Shown here: positions 14,705 through 23,099 of the stretch, one piece after another
How positions within the stretch are numbered: position 1 is the stretch's first letter
Layout of the letters: each line of letters starts with the position of its first letter
Virus record (IMG/VR): IMGVR_UViG_3300027710_001279
Location: 1 to 64,000 of that record
Strand: one strand, 5' to 3'
From: a virus
DNA: 64,000 nucleotides
Position numbers and translations under genes: made by a program
The notes under the pieces: generated by a model
Told to the model about the DNA's origin: nothing
The model's database searches: none
The model's input: the letters and a program-made list of their open reading frames with translations, nothing else

Positions 14705-15643
14705 ATGAACGCAATTAAATTATCCTTAATAACACTAGCCGTAGTAGCCCTGGCAGGTTGCTCAACAGTTCGTCCATGGGGCAGCACACAGATCAAAGAA
14801 GAAGCTACGGTCAGCGAAACAATTAACAAAAGCTTCAATAATGTTCCAAGTCCAGCAGGACCGGCAGTGACAGTGGCAGTATACGGTTTCAAAGACATGA
14901 CTGGACAGCGTAAGCCAAGCTCAACACTGAGCTTATTCTCTACAGCAGTTACACAAGGTGCCGAAGCGTACCTAATTAAAAGTTTACAAGAAGTTGGCAA
15001 TCGTCAATGGTTCACAGTTGTTGAGCGTGTTGGCCTAGACAACTTGTTGAAAGAGCGTCAGATGATCAAACAGACTCGTGAGATCTATGAAGGCGCAAAT
15101 GCCAAACCTTTACCTCCACTACAGATGGCGGGTGTTATTCTTGAAGGCGGCATTATTGATTATAACTCTAATACACTAACAGGCGGCACAGGTGCTCGTT
15201 GGTTGGGTATTGGAACACAAACAGCCTACACTCAAGACGTGGTTGTGATCAGTTTACGTCTGGTGAGTGTTCAAACTGGGGAAGTATTAACTACTGTAAC
15301 AGTGGAAAAGAACTTGCTCAGTACCGCCGATGGCGCTACTGCATTTAAATTCTTTAATCAGGCTACACAGGCATTTGAGTTCGATTCAAGCCAGACATTT
15401 AATGAACCTGGCAACTATGCACTACGTTCAGCAATTGAGACAGGTGTTGTTGAGTTAATTAAGAAAGGCGAACGTAACAGCTTATGGAAATTCAAGGAGA
15501 AACCTAATGAGTTGGTTCAAAAGGAAACCCCACGTGAAGGAGCCGCCAAAACTCCACCCGCACCACAGCAGTCCAATATCGGAAAGCGTGATGAAGGAAG
15601 CAAAGAAAAAAGTAATTGGAGTAGACTCCAATTCTGGAAGTAA
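14705..15643 (+). CDS. csgG: Curli secretion channel lipoprotein CsgG
   Basis: A 312-residue outer-membrane lipoprotein. The signal peptide ends in the lipobox LAGC with lipidated C19. The body follows CsgG: AVYGFKDMTGQRKPS, the FTVVERVGLDNLLKERQ(M)IKQTRE motif, then VILEGGIIDYNSNTLTGGTGARWLGIG (transmembrane barrel/eyelet region) and VVVISLRLVSVQTGEVL. A Lys/Pro-rich C-terminal extension replaces the short bacterial end. CsgG forms the nonameric curlin export pore. Known from some T4-like marine phages, but the role in a phage (exporting fibres from the infected cell, or a virion component) is unsettled. Confidence 0.93.
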   Translation: MNAIKLSLITLAVVALAGCSTVRPWGSTQIKEEATVSETINKSFNNVPSPAGPAVTVAVYGFKDMTGQRKPSSTLSLFSTAVTQGAEAYLIKSLQEVGNRQWFTVVERVGLDNLLKERQMIKQTREIYEGANAKPLPPLQMAGVILEGGIIDYNSNTLTGGTGARWLGIGTQTAYTQDVVVISLRLVSVQTGEVLTTVTVEKNLLSTADGATAFKFFNQATQAFEFDSSQTFNEPGNYALRSAIETGVVELIKKGERNSLWKFKEKPNELVQKETPREGAAKTPPAPQQSNIGKRDEGSKEKSNWSRLQFWK

Positions 15644-15660
15644 GAAGAAAAAAGATTAGG

Positions 15661-15708
15661 TGTTAATTTTTTTACTGTAAATTTTTTTACACTGTTAAAA
15701 AATTAACA
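15661..15708 (+). repeat. A/T hairpin between csgG and the first curlin-like gene
   Basis: TGTTAATTTTTT (from 15661) pairs with AAAAAATTAACA (ending 15708), about 12 bp, with a second T-tract in the loop. It may attenuate read-through from csgG or end the upstream transcript. Confidence 0.55.
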
Positions 15709-15736
15709 TCGGTGTTTAACTTGTAAGAGAATACAT

Positions 15737-15744
15737 TTAAATAT
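15737..15744 (+). promoter_or_regulatory. Late-type octamer TTAAATAT
   Basis: TTAAATAT 37 nt before the curlin-like ATG (15782). The leader then has a GGAC ... GTCC hairpin (about 15755-15770) and an AAAGGAAAC ribosome-binding site. Confidence 0.5.
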
Positions 15745-15781
15745 TGTAGGAGGGGACATTATTAAGTCCAAAGGAAACAAA

Positions 15782-16570
15782 ATGAAACAAATATTATTAG
15801 CACTAGCAATATTAACAGCGTTCCCGGCCATGGCCCAAACAGCGGTTACAGCCCCGAGTGCTCCAACAATTCCCGCAATGGCTACAGTTAGCCCTAACGC
15901 AACAGCCGCACTGGCTATTGCCACAACTAACCGTATCTTTATTGATCAAAGTGGTGACAATCCTGATGTCAATATGACACAAGATGGTACTGGTAACAAA
16001 GCAGGGTCAGCTGCTCGTCCAGTATATCTACGTGGTATTGACCAAACAGTTGTTACTCGTCAAATTGGTGTCAACAACGACATCAACTTAGAGTTAGTTA
16101 ATGACACTACTGGCTCTGGCAAAGGCGTAACTGTTACAATTCAACAGATCGGCGACAGCAACATTGTTGATGCAGCCTGCGGTTATGGCACAGCAAGTAC
16201 AGGTGGAACAGCACTGACAGGTTGTAATGCTGCTGACTTAAACTGGAAGTTCACTGGCGACAGCAACGACTTTCAATTCCGTGGCACAGGCGCTGACCTA
16301 AAAAGCGCAGTTGATGTAACAGGCGACAGCAACGTATTCCGTATTGATGCTATTGGTGACAAGCACAGTCAGACTATTAAGGTAGCAGGTGACACTAACA
16401 CATTTAATATCAATCAACGCAGTACAGGTGCCGCAGGTTCTAGCATTTGGGTTGACCTAACTGGTAACAGCAACAGCTTTACAATGAGCCAAACTGGAAC
16501 TATTGATAGCGTTATCAATATCAAGAGTGTATCTAACTCAGGTACATTTAACATCACTCAGAAAAACTAA
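15782..16570 (+). CDS. Secreted curlin-repeat protein
   Basis: A 262-residue protein with signal peptide MKQILLALAILTAFPAMAQ. Repeated units of about 22-25 residues follow the curlin pattern of paired strands with Asn/Gln/Gly: GDNPDVNMTQDGTGN, VVTRQIGVNNDINLELV, VTIQQIGDSNIVD, TGDSNDFQFRGTG, TGDSNVFRIDAIGD, AGDTNTFNINQRS, TGNSNSFTMSQTG, and the final SGTFNITQKN. Such repeats stack into an amyloid-like beta solenoid. One disulfide-capable pair (ACGYG ... TGCN) interrupts the repeats. Placed after CsgF and CsgG, it is the likely fibre subunit or nucleator. Confidence 0.85.
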   Translation: MKQILLALAILTAFPAMAQTAVTAPSAPTIPAMATVSPNATAALAIATTNRIFIDQSGDNPDVNMTQDGTGNKAGSAARPVYLRGIDQTVVTRQIGVNNDINLELVNDTTGSGKGVTVTIQQIGDSNIVDAACGYGTASTGGTALTGCNAADLNWKFTGDSNDFQFRGTGADLKSAVDVTGDSNVFRIDAIGDKHSQTIKVAGDTNTFNINQRSTGAAGSSIWVDLTGNSNSFTMSQTGTIDSVINIKSVSNSGTFNITQKN

Positions 16571-16579
16571 GGTGGCAAC

Positions 16580-17749
16580 ATGAGAGTTGCCTCTCTTATC
16601 ATTGGCTTGTTAATGGCCGGTACCGCTTGGGCAGACATTGGTTCTGTCACCGAAGCATCTGGTACTGCCATTATCAAGCGTGGTAAAGATACAATTCAAA
16701 TTGTCAAAGGCACTGAAATTAAAACTAATGATAAGGTTGAGACTAAGAATGGTAAAGTTAAGATCGTTTTTAAAGACGATACAAATGTTACTGTTACTGA
16801 GTCGAGTAGCCTTGTTATTGACGACTTTGTATATGATCCTAAAAGCGGCGCGGGCAAGCTAGGACTCAAAGCTGCCGCAGGAACAGTTCGATATGTATCA
16901 GGTAGCATTGCCAAAGATCCTAAGAATGTAAAAATCAACACACCTACTGCGGCCATTGCTGTTCGTGGAACAGACTTTGTTATGGCTGTTAGTGAAACAG
17001 GTAGCAGTATGATCATGTTGATGCCAACTTGTGAAATAGAACAGAATGTAAACCTTAAAGGACTAACCTGCGGTAGTGGTGCTATTGATGTAGAAACCCC
17101 AGCAGGCATTGTTAAACTAAATCGTCCATATCAAGCTACACTAGTTGAAACACTAAACGGCATGCCTAGTCCTGCTGTTATTGTTGCTCTTAATGGTATG
17201 GCCATTGGCAACAACCTAATGGTTAATCCTCCACGCACAACTACAGGTATGAATGTCATACAGGCTGCTCGTGCTGCTGCTGAAAAAACAGGCGATGCCA
17301 AGAAAGACGACAAAGATAAAAAAGACGACAAAGATGATGCCAAAGATCAAGAGAAGCAAGCAGTAGCCAGCAAAGGCGAAAAAGGCAGCGGAAACAGATC
17401 TTACAAGCAAGGTCGTAGTGCCAACGAAGGCGACGAAGACACTGCTAATGGAACTAAAGTTGGTGTAGATGTAAACACTAACAAAGATGCGCTGTCTAAT
17501 GATGTAGCAGCAGTAGGAGACACTGAAAATCCCTACGTTAAAAAGTTATTCAAAGATAAAAGTGAAACACAGCAAGTTGGTTGGTTATATGAAAGTCTAA
17601 GTCCTAACAGTCGTAACTATGCTAACGTTGTTATGCCAATGAATACACAGGTTCAAGTTACAGTAACACAAGACATGCAGACTAACCAATGGAACTTTGC
17701 TCCAGGTAAGCCACAAGGACAGATTGTTATCAATCAGAACTTCAGATGA
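16580..17749 (+). CDS. FecR-domain periplasmic protein
   Basis: A 389-residue protein with signal peptide MRVASLIIGLLMAGTAWA. The FecR/LysM-like barrel spans about residues 20-140: IGSVTEASGTAIIKRG, GTEIKTNDKVETKNGKVKIVFKDDTNVTV, then ARGTDF-like VRGTDFVMAV. A low-complexity Lys/Asp linker (KKDDKDKKDDKDD, near 240) follows, with a C-terminal domain ending in strands (NTQVQVTVTQDMQTNQWNF). In this locus it may anchor or chaperone fibre proteins rather than sense siderophores; inferred from position between two curlin-repeat genes. Its stop overlaps the next ATG by 4 nt. Confidence 0.82.
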   Translation: MRVASLIIGLLMAGTAWADIGSVTEASGTAIIKRGKDTIQIVKGTEIKTNDKVETKNGKVKIVFKDDTNVTVTESSSLVIDDFVYDPKSGAGKLGLKAAAGTVRYVSGSIAKDPKNVKINTPTAAIAVRGTDFVMAVSETGSSMIMLMPTCEIEQNVNLKGLTCGSGAIDVETPAGIVKLNRPYQATLVETLNGMPSPAVIVALNGMAIGNNLMVNPPRTTTGMNVIQAARAAAEKTGDAKKDDKDKKDDKDDAKDQEKQAVASKGEKGSGNRSYKQGRSANEGDEDTANGTKVGVDVNTNKDALSNDVAAVGDTENPYVKKLFKDKSETQQVGWLYESLSPNSRNYANVVMPMNTQVQVTVTQDMQTNQWNFAPGKPQGQIVINQNFR

Positions 17750-19596
17750 AAAAGATATTATTTGCCCTAATGTTTTTATGCTCAAATGCATTTGCTGCTA
17801 TCACTGATGGCAAGTTTGGTATCAATCAAATATTCGACGTGCAGTATTGGTGGAATGGTAATACACTAAACGCCAGTAACTTTATTGCTCCCTACAATAA
17901 AAACTTTCAAACAGTAACAGTTACCACAGGACAATACTTTCAGTTCTTTGCCAGCACGACTAATCCAGGAACCTACGGATTGAAGTTAATGAACAGCAAC
18001 GGCACACAGCACAGTATTGTTCATGACACTGGCGATATCACTGCTTTAGGTAACGGTGCTATTTTCTATATCGGATCGGGATTCTTTGGCAACGTTATCA
18101 CAACAGCAGCAGGCTACAACTATGGTGCTAGTGCTCAATTCACTAACATGGATACAAGTGTTACTAGCAGTGACCTAAACAACTATACATTTGCCAGCAC
18201 AACACCGTTGGCAGCAGGACAAACAGCGGCACCAGCAACTCCTACAGTTGATTGGAAAACGATTAAGACTAATAGCACACCTGTAGTAATCAGTGCTATT
18301 ACTCCAACAAGTTATAACAGTCCTGCAGGTGAAGGTGCAGCCAATGCGTTTGACGGCAACACAGGAACAAAGTATCTAAACTTTGACAAAAAGAACGCCG
18401 GTGTTACAGTTAAACTAAGTCAAGGTCGTGTAGTTCAAAAGTTTACTATTACCACAGCCAATGACTTCAGTGGCCGCGATCCTACCAGTTACAAACTCTA
18501 TGGCAGTAATAACGGCACTAACTGGACATTGATTAAACAAGACACACTAAGTTTAAGTGAGTCTAGGTATTGGACTAGTCCTGAAATAGCGACAGGCAAC
18601 ACTACTGCCTATGTCTATTACTTTATTCTATTCCCCACAACTAAGTCAGGTGACGGTTGTGGATTAAATTGTGACAGTATGCAGATTGGTGAAGTTACAT
18701 ACTACTATGATCTAAATGATGGTGTTACTAGCACTGACTCTGGATCAGGTGGCACACCTAGTAATCCAGGAACAGCAGGCAGTGTCTGTGCTGACTGTGC
18801 TCCTACATGGCCAGCAACCAGTGATATTACTGTTGGTCAAACTGCACAAAAGAATTCAGCAAAGAGCCGTGTATCAAACATTGTATTAGGCAACAGTCTA
18901 CATCTTGAACAAAAGATCGGTAGTAGTGGTAACAGTGTAACTATCGAACAGACCGGAAACTACAATAAGATTGCAGGCTTAGGTGGCAACACATACTCTG
19001 TCATTGACGGTGACAACAATAATATCAATATTAAACAAGGTGACACGCTAGGTAAGAACTTGATTGAGTTCAGTATTACTGGTAACAGTAACACAGTTGG
19101 TATATGGCAAAGCCGTAATCCTACAACTGGACTACAAGATGGCAGTGAAAGTGGTGGACACTACATGGGTCTAAATATCACAGGCAGCACCAACACATTG
19201 TCGTTGAAACAAAGCAATGACGGTGGCACAACTAGTGGACACTTTGCCTACATTGATATCACAGGTAACAACAATCAAGGCACACTAAAGCAAATGGGCA
19301 ATGGTGAGAAAACATTCTTTGGCATTGTCAATGGAAATACTAATGTGTTTGATGTTACTCAACAAGGGAGTGGAAGCTACTTTGATCTAAGTTTAACAGG
19401 CACAGGACATAATGTCACTGCCAACCAAAAGGACGCTGGCAGTCACAAAGCCACAATCAACTTGACCAATGCTGGTGGGTCTAGTACAGTCAATTTAATT
19501 CAGCAGGGTGCAACAGCACAAAACATCAACATTACTCAACAGTGTGCCACATTATCAGGATGTAGCGTTTCAGTAACGCAAGGCGGCGGACCATAG
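17746..19596 (+). CDS. Large adhesin-like protein: discoidin-type domain plus curlin repeats
   Basis: A 616-residue secreted protein with signal peptide MKKILFALMFLCSNAFA. Residues about 20-140 form an unknown strand-rich domain. Residues about 180-330 resemble an F5/8C (discoidin) carbohydrate-binding domain: AANAFDGNTGTKYLNF, QKFTITTANDFSGRDPTSYKLYGS ... NWTLI, then IGEVTYYY. After a Gly/Ser linker and a CADC motif, residues about 380-616 hold curlin-like repeats (SVTIEQTGNYN, ININQ/IKQGD, HFAYIDITGNNNQGTLKQMG, STVNLIQQG). The design suggests a fibre tip or glycan-binding curlin. Translationally coupled to the FecR gene. Confidence 0.8.
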   Translation: MKKILFALMFLCSNAFAAITDGKFGINQIFDVQYWWNGNTLNASNFIAPYNKNFQTVTVTTGQYFQFFASTTNPGTYGLKLMNSNGTQHSIVHDTGDITALGNGAIFYIGSGFFGNVITTAAGYNYGASAQFTNMDTSVTSSDLNNYTFASTTPLAAGQTAAPATPTVDWKTIKTNSTPVVISAITPTSYNSPAGEGAANAFDGNTGTKYLNFDKKNAGVTVKLSQGRVVQKFTITTANDFSGRDPTSYKLYGSNNGTNWTLIKQDTLSLSESRYWTSPEIATGNTTAYVYYFILFPTTKSGDGCGLNCDSMQIGEVTYYYDLNDGVTSTDSGSGGTPSNPGTAGSVCADCAPTWPATSDITVGQTAQKNSAKSRVSNIVLGNSLHLEQKIGSSGNSVTIEQTGNYNKIAGLGGNTYSVIDGDNNNINIKQGDTLGKNLIEFSITGNSNTVGIWQSRNPTTGLQDGSESGGHYMGLNITGSTNTLSLKQSNDGGTTSGHFAYIDITGNNNQGTLKQMGNGEKTFFGIVNGNTNVFDVTQQGSGSYFDLSLTGTGHNVTANQKDAGSHKATINLTNAGGSSTVNLIQQGATAQNINITQQCATLSGCSVSVTQGGGP

Positions 19597-19597
19597 T

Positions 19598-19762
19598 ATG
19601 TTCAACGCCATTGGTTCATTGATGTTGGCAGGCATGCTGGCTCAAGAGCCAAGGTGTGTAAAATGGACATGGACAGGCGATGTCTATAATCGCAGAGTGG
19701 TATGCCTAGAATGGGACAAACCTCCCAAGCCACCTAAAGATAAGGATCCTAAGAAAACATGA
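19598..19762 (+). CDS. Small secreted-type protein, 54 residues
   Basis: A short frame directly after the curlin adhesin (1-nt gap) whose TGA overlaps the next ATG (ATGA at 19759-19762), so it is in coupled register with genes on both sides. The N-terminus MFNAIGSLMLAGMLAQ is hydrophobic. The body holds RCVKWTWTGDVYNRRVVCLEW, with two Cys framing a strand-like segment, and a Pro/Lys tail. Probably periplasmic or membrane-attached; family unknown. Confidence 0.6.
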   Translation: MFNAIGSLMLAGMLAQEPRCVKWTWTGDVYNRRVVCLEWDKPPKPPKDKDPKKT

Positions 19763-20244
19763 TTGATCCTATCACAATTGGTATTGCTTTCACGGCCGCA
19801 CAACAGTCGGTGGGCTATATTAAAAAAGCCATTGCCCTAGGCAAAGACGTTAACAGTCTCTACGGGCAGTTTGCCCGATTCTTTGAAAACAGTGATAAAA
19901 TTCACTCTGCCAGCATAGAGGTACAAAACAGTAAAAAAATTCTCACAGATGGGCAGATTCGGGCCATGTCAATACAGATTGCCATGCAGAGTAAAGCTCT
20001 GCGGTCCGCTGAAAAAGAACTAAAAGAGATGCTGATATACTCGGGTAATAGTGATGTCTGGGATGAAATGATGGCTGAGCGTGTGCGTATGTACAAGGAG
20101 AGAGCCAAGTTAGAAGCAGATATAAAAAATGCTAGGATCCAAGCACAGTCTGATATGATAGATCGAGTACTTATAGGTATAAGTTTTATGGCAATAGCTA
20201 TACCTGTTGTGCTTTTTACTTTTGCTATGATAGTAAGGTCCTAA
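19759..20244 (+). CDS. Membrane-anchored coiled-coil protein, 161 residues
   Basis: A single transmembrane segment at the C-terminus (IGISFMAIAIPVVLFTFAMIV, about 138-158) follows a long charged helical region (SKALRSAEKELKEMLIY, ERVRMYKERAKLEADIKNARI). The N-terminus DPITIGIAFTAAQQSVGYIKKAI is amphipathic. I have the impression that similar proteins occur near structural genes in T4-like aquatic phages. No function assigned. Last gene of the curli-like operon. Confidence 0.7.
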   Translation: MIDPITIGIAFTAAQQSVGYIKKAIALGKDVNSLYGQFARFFENSDKIHSASIEVQNSKKILTDGQIRAMSIQIAMQSKALRSAEKELKEMLIYSGNSDVWDEMMAERVRMYKERAKLEADIKNARIQAQSDMIDRVLIGISFMAIAIPVVLFTFAMIVRS

Positions 20245-20248
20245 CCGC

Positions 20249-20256
20249 ATAAATAT
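20249..20256 (+). promoter_or_regulatory. Late-type octamer ATAAATAT, leaderless start
   Basis: ATAAATAT ends 3 nt before the ATG at 20260; no ribosome-binding site fits between. Confidence 0.6.
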
Positions 20257-20259
20257 TCA

Positions 20260-20571
20260 ATGCGTTTCGATGACTTCACAAAGCGACCTGTCCAACCACA
20301 GAGTCCACTAACTTATACAGAAAGTTTACAGGCTAAACTTGATGCCCAAATGGCAGTTAAACCTGCTCCTAAATTCACAGCTTTAGAGTATGCTATGATG
20401 GAAGGTGGCCATAGTTTAGAAGAAAGCTACGGTGAAACATTTGGCCAAGCTGGAAAAGAAAAAACTAAAATAATGCGTAAACATAATATTAAACCAGGCG
20501 ATGCAGAATGGTTTAAATTGTGGTTTAGTCTTCCTTACATGACTGGAGAGAAACCCAATGAAAGTAAGTGA
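20260..20571 (+). CDS. Small unknown protein, 103 residues
   Basis: It begins MRFDDFTKRP, loosely like the capsid-targeting N-termini of its neighbours but without a clear (L/I)xE. Body: MMEGGHSLEESYGETFGQAGKEKTKIMRKHNIKPGDAEWFKLWFSLPYM, a conserved-looking block. Late-type promoter immediately upstream. It overlaps the next gene by 14 nt. Possibly a minor virion protein; function unknown. Confidence 0.65.
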   Translation: MRFDDFTKRPVQPQSPLTYTESLQAKLDAQMAVKPAPKFTALEYAMMEGGHSLEESYGETFGQAGKEKTKIMRKHNIKPGDAEWFKLWFSLPYMTGEKPNESK

Positions 20572-20752
20572 GATATTAGAAAACTTTGCTGATGGTCGTA
20601 ATCCACAAGACAAAGGTGATAGTAAACGTCACGGTATCAATACTAAAGCATCAGTAAGTAGTTTACGTAAGACTGCTAAACAAGGTGGCCGCAAAGGTCA
20701 ACTAGCACATTGGCTAGCTAATATGAAATCAGGGAGGGCTAAAAAGAAATGA
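20558..20752 (+). CDS. Small basic protein with capsid-targeting-like N-terminus, 64 residues
   Basis: MKVSEILENFADGRNP gives an (L/I)xE site at ILE, as expected for gp21-type cleavage. The remainder is strongly basic (GDSKRHGINTKA, GRKGQLAHWLANMKSGRAKKK), suiting a DNA-associated internal head protein. Similar small proteins occur, as I recall, in cyanophages and other T4-like marine phages. Overlaps its neighbours by 14 and 4 nt. Confidence 0.65.
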   Translation: MKVSEILENFADGRNPQDKGDSKRHGINTKASVSSLRKTAKQGGRKGQLAHWLANMKSGRAKKK

Positions 20753-21039
20753 GAGCCTACGAATTTATTAATGAAGATTGGAATAAGGTTAACAAGCAAG
20801 ATAAAACTGACGGACTAAGTCAGAAAGCTGTTAATGCTTATCGCAGAGAGAATCCAGGTAGTAAATTAAAGACTGCCGTTACTACTAAGCCCAGTAAATT
20901 AAAAGCAGGCAGCAAGGATGCTAAACGCCGCAAGAGTTTCTGTGCTCGTATGTCGGGTAACAAAGGTCCTATGAAAGACGAGAAGGGTCGCCCTACTCCA
21001 AAAGCAAAAGCACTAAGTCGATGGAACTGTGAAGAATGA
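20749..21039 (+). CDS. Basic protein with capsid-targeting-like N-terminus (DUF6321-like)
   Basis: A 96-residue protein beginning MRAYEFINEDWNK, close to the T4 internal-protein leader, with INE as a possible prohead-protease site. The C-terminal block AKRRKSFCARMSGNKGPMKDEKGRPTPKAKALSRWNC is a widely conserved phage motif with two Cys and many basic residues, which I associate with DUF6321. It may bind packaged DNA. Its stop overlaps the cyclase start by 4 nt, which would put a cyclase under late control. Confidence 0.7.
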   Translation: MRAYEFINEDWNKVNKQDKTDGLSQKAVNAYRRENPGSKLKTAVTTKPSKLKAGSKDAKRRKSFCARMSGNKGPMKDEKGRPTPKAKALSRWNCEE

Positions 21040-23099
21040 AAAAAATATTATTAAGCCCCTGGTTGGCAATAGTAACACTTGCCCTAATAGTAGGTGTTCG
21101 ATTTGCTGATCTAAGTTTTGTAGAATCGGTTAGACTTCGTTACTTTGACCAATTGGTTACCAGCCAACCCGCCAAAGATATACCTGTACACACAGTTAAC
21201 ATCGACGAGGCAGCATTAGACAAGTACGGCCAGTATCCTTTTAGTCGTGACATTTATGCACAAATCATTCAAGAACTCTACAAAAGAGAAGCTGGATTAG
21301 TTGTTTTTAATATATTAATGCCTGAAAAAGACAGGTTTAAACAAGACCCTGTGCTAGCACGTACTTTAGAACAATATCCAGTTATATTGCCCAACCTTGG
21401 AAGTATGTCTTCAAAGAATACAGCACACGGAAGCCCTGCCGCTATCATCGGTCAAGATCCTGCAGGCCGAGTAGTAGAATATCCAGGCATTATCAGTAAC
21501 GTAGACATGTTAGGTGAACGTGCTGCCGGTGTTGGTATGGTAAACACATTCCCAGAGATTGATGGTGTTGTTCGTCGGACTCCTTTAGTGATTTACAGTC
21601 AAGAACATTTGTATCCTAGCCTAGCATTAGAGACACTGCGTGTCGCTGCCAAAGACAAAAACTTCCAAATTAAGATTGGAGAGATGGGTGTAGAAGCACT
21701 GCGTATTCCTAAGTTTGGTAAGATACCTACAGACGGATTAAGTCGTGTATGGATTGATTGGTCAGCAACTCCTCAACAGCATAGTCTAGTAGACTTGCCA
21801 GAATCATTTAAAGGTGAGATAGTTATTGTAGGTGTTAGTGCCGCAGGACTAGTCCAACCCGTTGCTACCAGCAAAGGCGAAATATGGCCACAAGATTTAC
21901 AAGCGGCTGCTATGGGAACAATGTTAAGTGGCACCACTATACAACGTCCTGAGTGGGCTGACCAGGCTGAAATATTAGCACTGATCCTTGCAGGTGCATT
22001 ACTATTATTTTTAACAAGGTGGATGTATGTTGGAATTGCGACAATGGTTGTATTGGCTGTTGGTAGTGTGTTCGCTAGTATGTACGCTTATAGTGGGCTT
22101 CATATTTTATTTGATACTACCGCTTTTACCCTTGGAATTGTATTGGTTGCTTTACATGCCTATACAGTAAAATTCTTAGATGAGTTCTTCCAGAAGTCAC
22201 AAATTAAAAAACAATTTGGTTCTTACGTAAATCCTATTATTGTAGAACGCTTACAAAAAGATCCTAGTTTTATTAAACTAGGCGGTGAGAAGAAAGAACT
22301 TACTGTTATGATGAGTGACATGCGTAACTTCACCGGGCTCGGAGAGACCTACGGAGATGACGTCGTAGCATTTACAGAAACAATGAATCGTTACATGACT
22401 GCCATTGCTGAACCTATTCTACGCAACAACGGTTGCTTGATCAAGTTCATTGGTGATGCAAGTTTACATGTTCACGGTGCTCCTATTCAAGAAGCACAAG
22501 ATCCTGACCACGTGCTAGCAGGAATTCGCACAGGTTTAGAAATGTTACATGCCGTTGAGTTGTTTAACATTGAATTAGAAAAAGAAGGTAAGCCAAAGGT
22601 AGGATGTGGATTAGGTATTAACACAGGACCTACATTGATTGGTAACATTGGAAGTAAAGACCGTTTTGCCTATGACGTCTTAGGCGACAGTGTTAGTTTA
22701 ACAGCACGACTAGAAGGCCAAACAAAGAACTATGGTGTGTTAATTATCATCAGTGAATCCACACAGTCTAGAGTAGGAGATGCGTATTTTACACTGCCTT
22801 TAGATTGTATTGCAGTTAAAGGTAAGAACATAGGTGTTAATATCTTTACTGTGTTCTACAATCCAGATGAAACTGTAGCAGAAGCATGGTATAGTGCTAG
22901 AGAGCATCATGAACTAATGCTACAATATTATCGCGAACAACAATGGGACAAGGCCATTAGTATGTGTCAAGAACTAACTGGTGAGTTCTACGGTAACATG
23001 GATCATTACTACGAACTGTGGATTGAACGTATTGCTGAAATGCGCTCTAGAGATCTTCCTGCAGACTGGGACGGTACTTACAGGGCTACGAGCAAGTAA
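21036..23099 (+). CDS. CHASE2-domain class III adenylate/guanylate cyclase
   Basis: A 687-residue membrane receptor cyclase. A first membrane segment (about 5-25) is followed by a periplasmic CHASE2 sensor (about 35-300, with TVNIDEAALDKYGQYPFSRDIYAQII), then two or three further membrane segments (about 305-380). The catalytic domain (about 410-600) has metal Asp residues in MMSDMRNFTGLG and KFIGDASLHVHGAP, the adenine-type Lys in that second motif, and YDVLGDSVSLTARLEGQTK. The transition-state Asn of the usual GDxVN motif reads Ser here, while the Arg is present. A C-terminal helical tail follows. It should make cAMP if active. Very unusual in a phage. Confidence 0.88.
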   Translation: MKKILLSPWLAIVTLALIVGVRFADLSFVESVRLRYFDQLVTSQPAKDIPVHTVNIDEAALDKYGQYPFSRDIYAQIIQELYKREAGLVVFNILMPEKDRFKQDPVLARTLEQYPVILPNLGSMSSKNTAHGSPAAIIGQDPAGRVVEYPGIISNVDMLGERAAGVGMVNTFPEIDGVVRRTPLVIYSQEHLYPSLALETLRVAAKDKNFQIKIGEMGVEALRIPKFGKIPTDGLSRVWIDWSATPQQHSLVDLPESFKGEIVIVGVSAAGLVQPVATSKGEIWPQDLQAAAMGTMLSGTTIQRPEWADQAEILALILAGALLLFLTRWMYVGIATMVVLAVGSVFASMYAYSGLHILFDTTAFTLGIVLVALHAYTVKFLDEFFQKSQIKKQFGSYVNPIIVERLQKDPSFIKLGGEKKELTVMMSDMRNFTGLGETYGDDVVAFTETMNRYMTAIAEPILRNNGCLIKFIGDASLHVHGAPIQEAQDPDHVLAGIRTGLEMLHAVELFNIELEKEGKPKVGCGLGINTGPTLIGNIGSKDRFAYDVLGDSVSLTARLEGQTKNYGVLIIISESTQSRVGDAYFTLPLDCIAVKGKNIGVNIFTVFYNPDETVAEAWYSAREHHELMLQYYREQQWDKAISMCQELTGEFYGNMDHYYELWIERIAEMRSRDLPADWDGTYRATSK

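Noticed and set aside
15661-15708. Strong intrinsic terminator after csgG
   Set aside because: The stem is nearly all A/T and the T-run lies within it, so I list it only as a hairpin of uncertain function.
16696-17109. 137-residue minus-strand frame opposite the FecR-domain gene
   Set aside because: Shadow frame with low-complexity hydrophobic composition; no start signals.
17281-17360. Short repeated codons (Lys/Asp) as a possible repeat array or CRISPR
   Set aside because: It is a coding low-complexity linker (KKDDKDKKDD) in the FecR protein; there are no equal repeats with spacers anywhere in the window.
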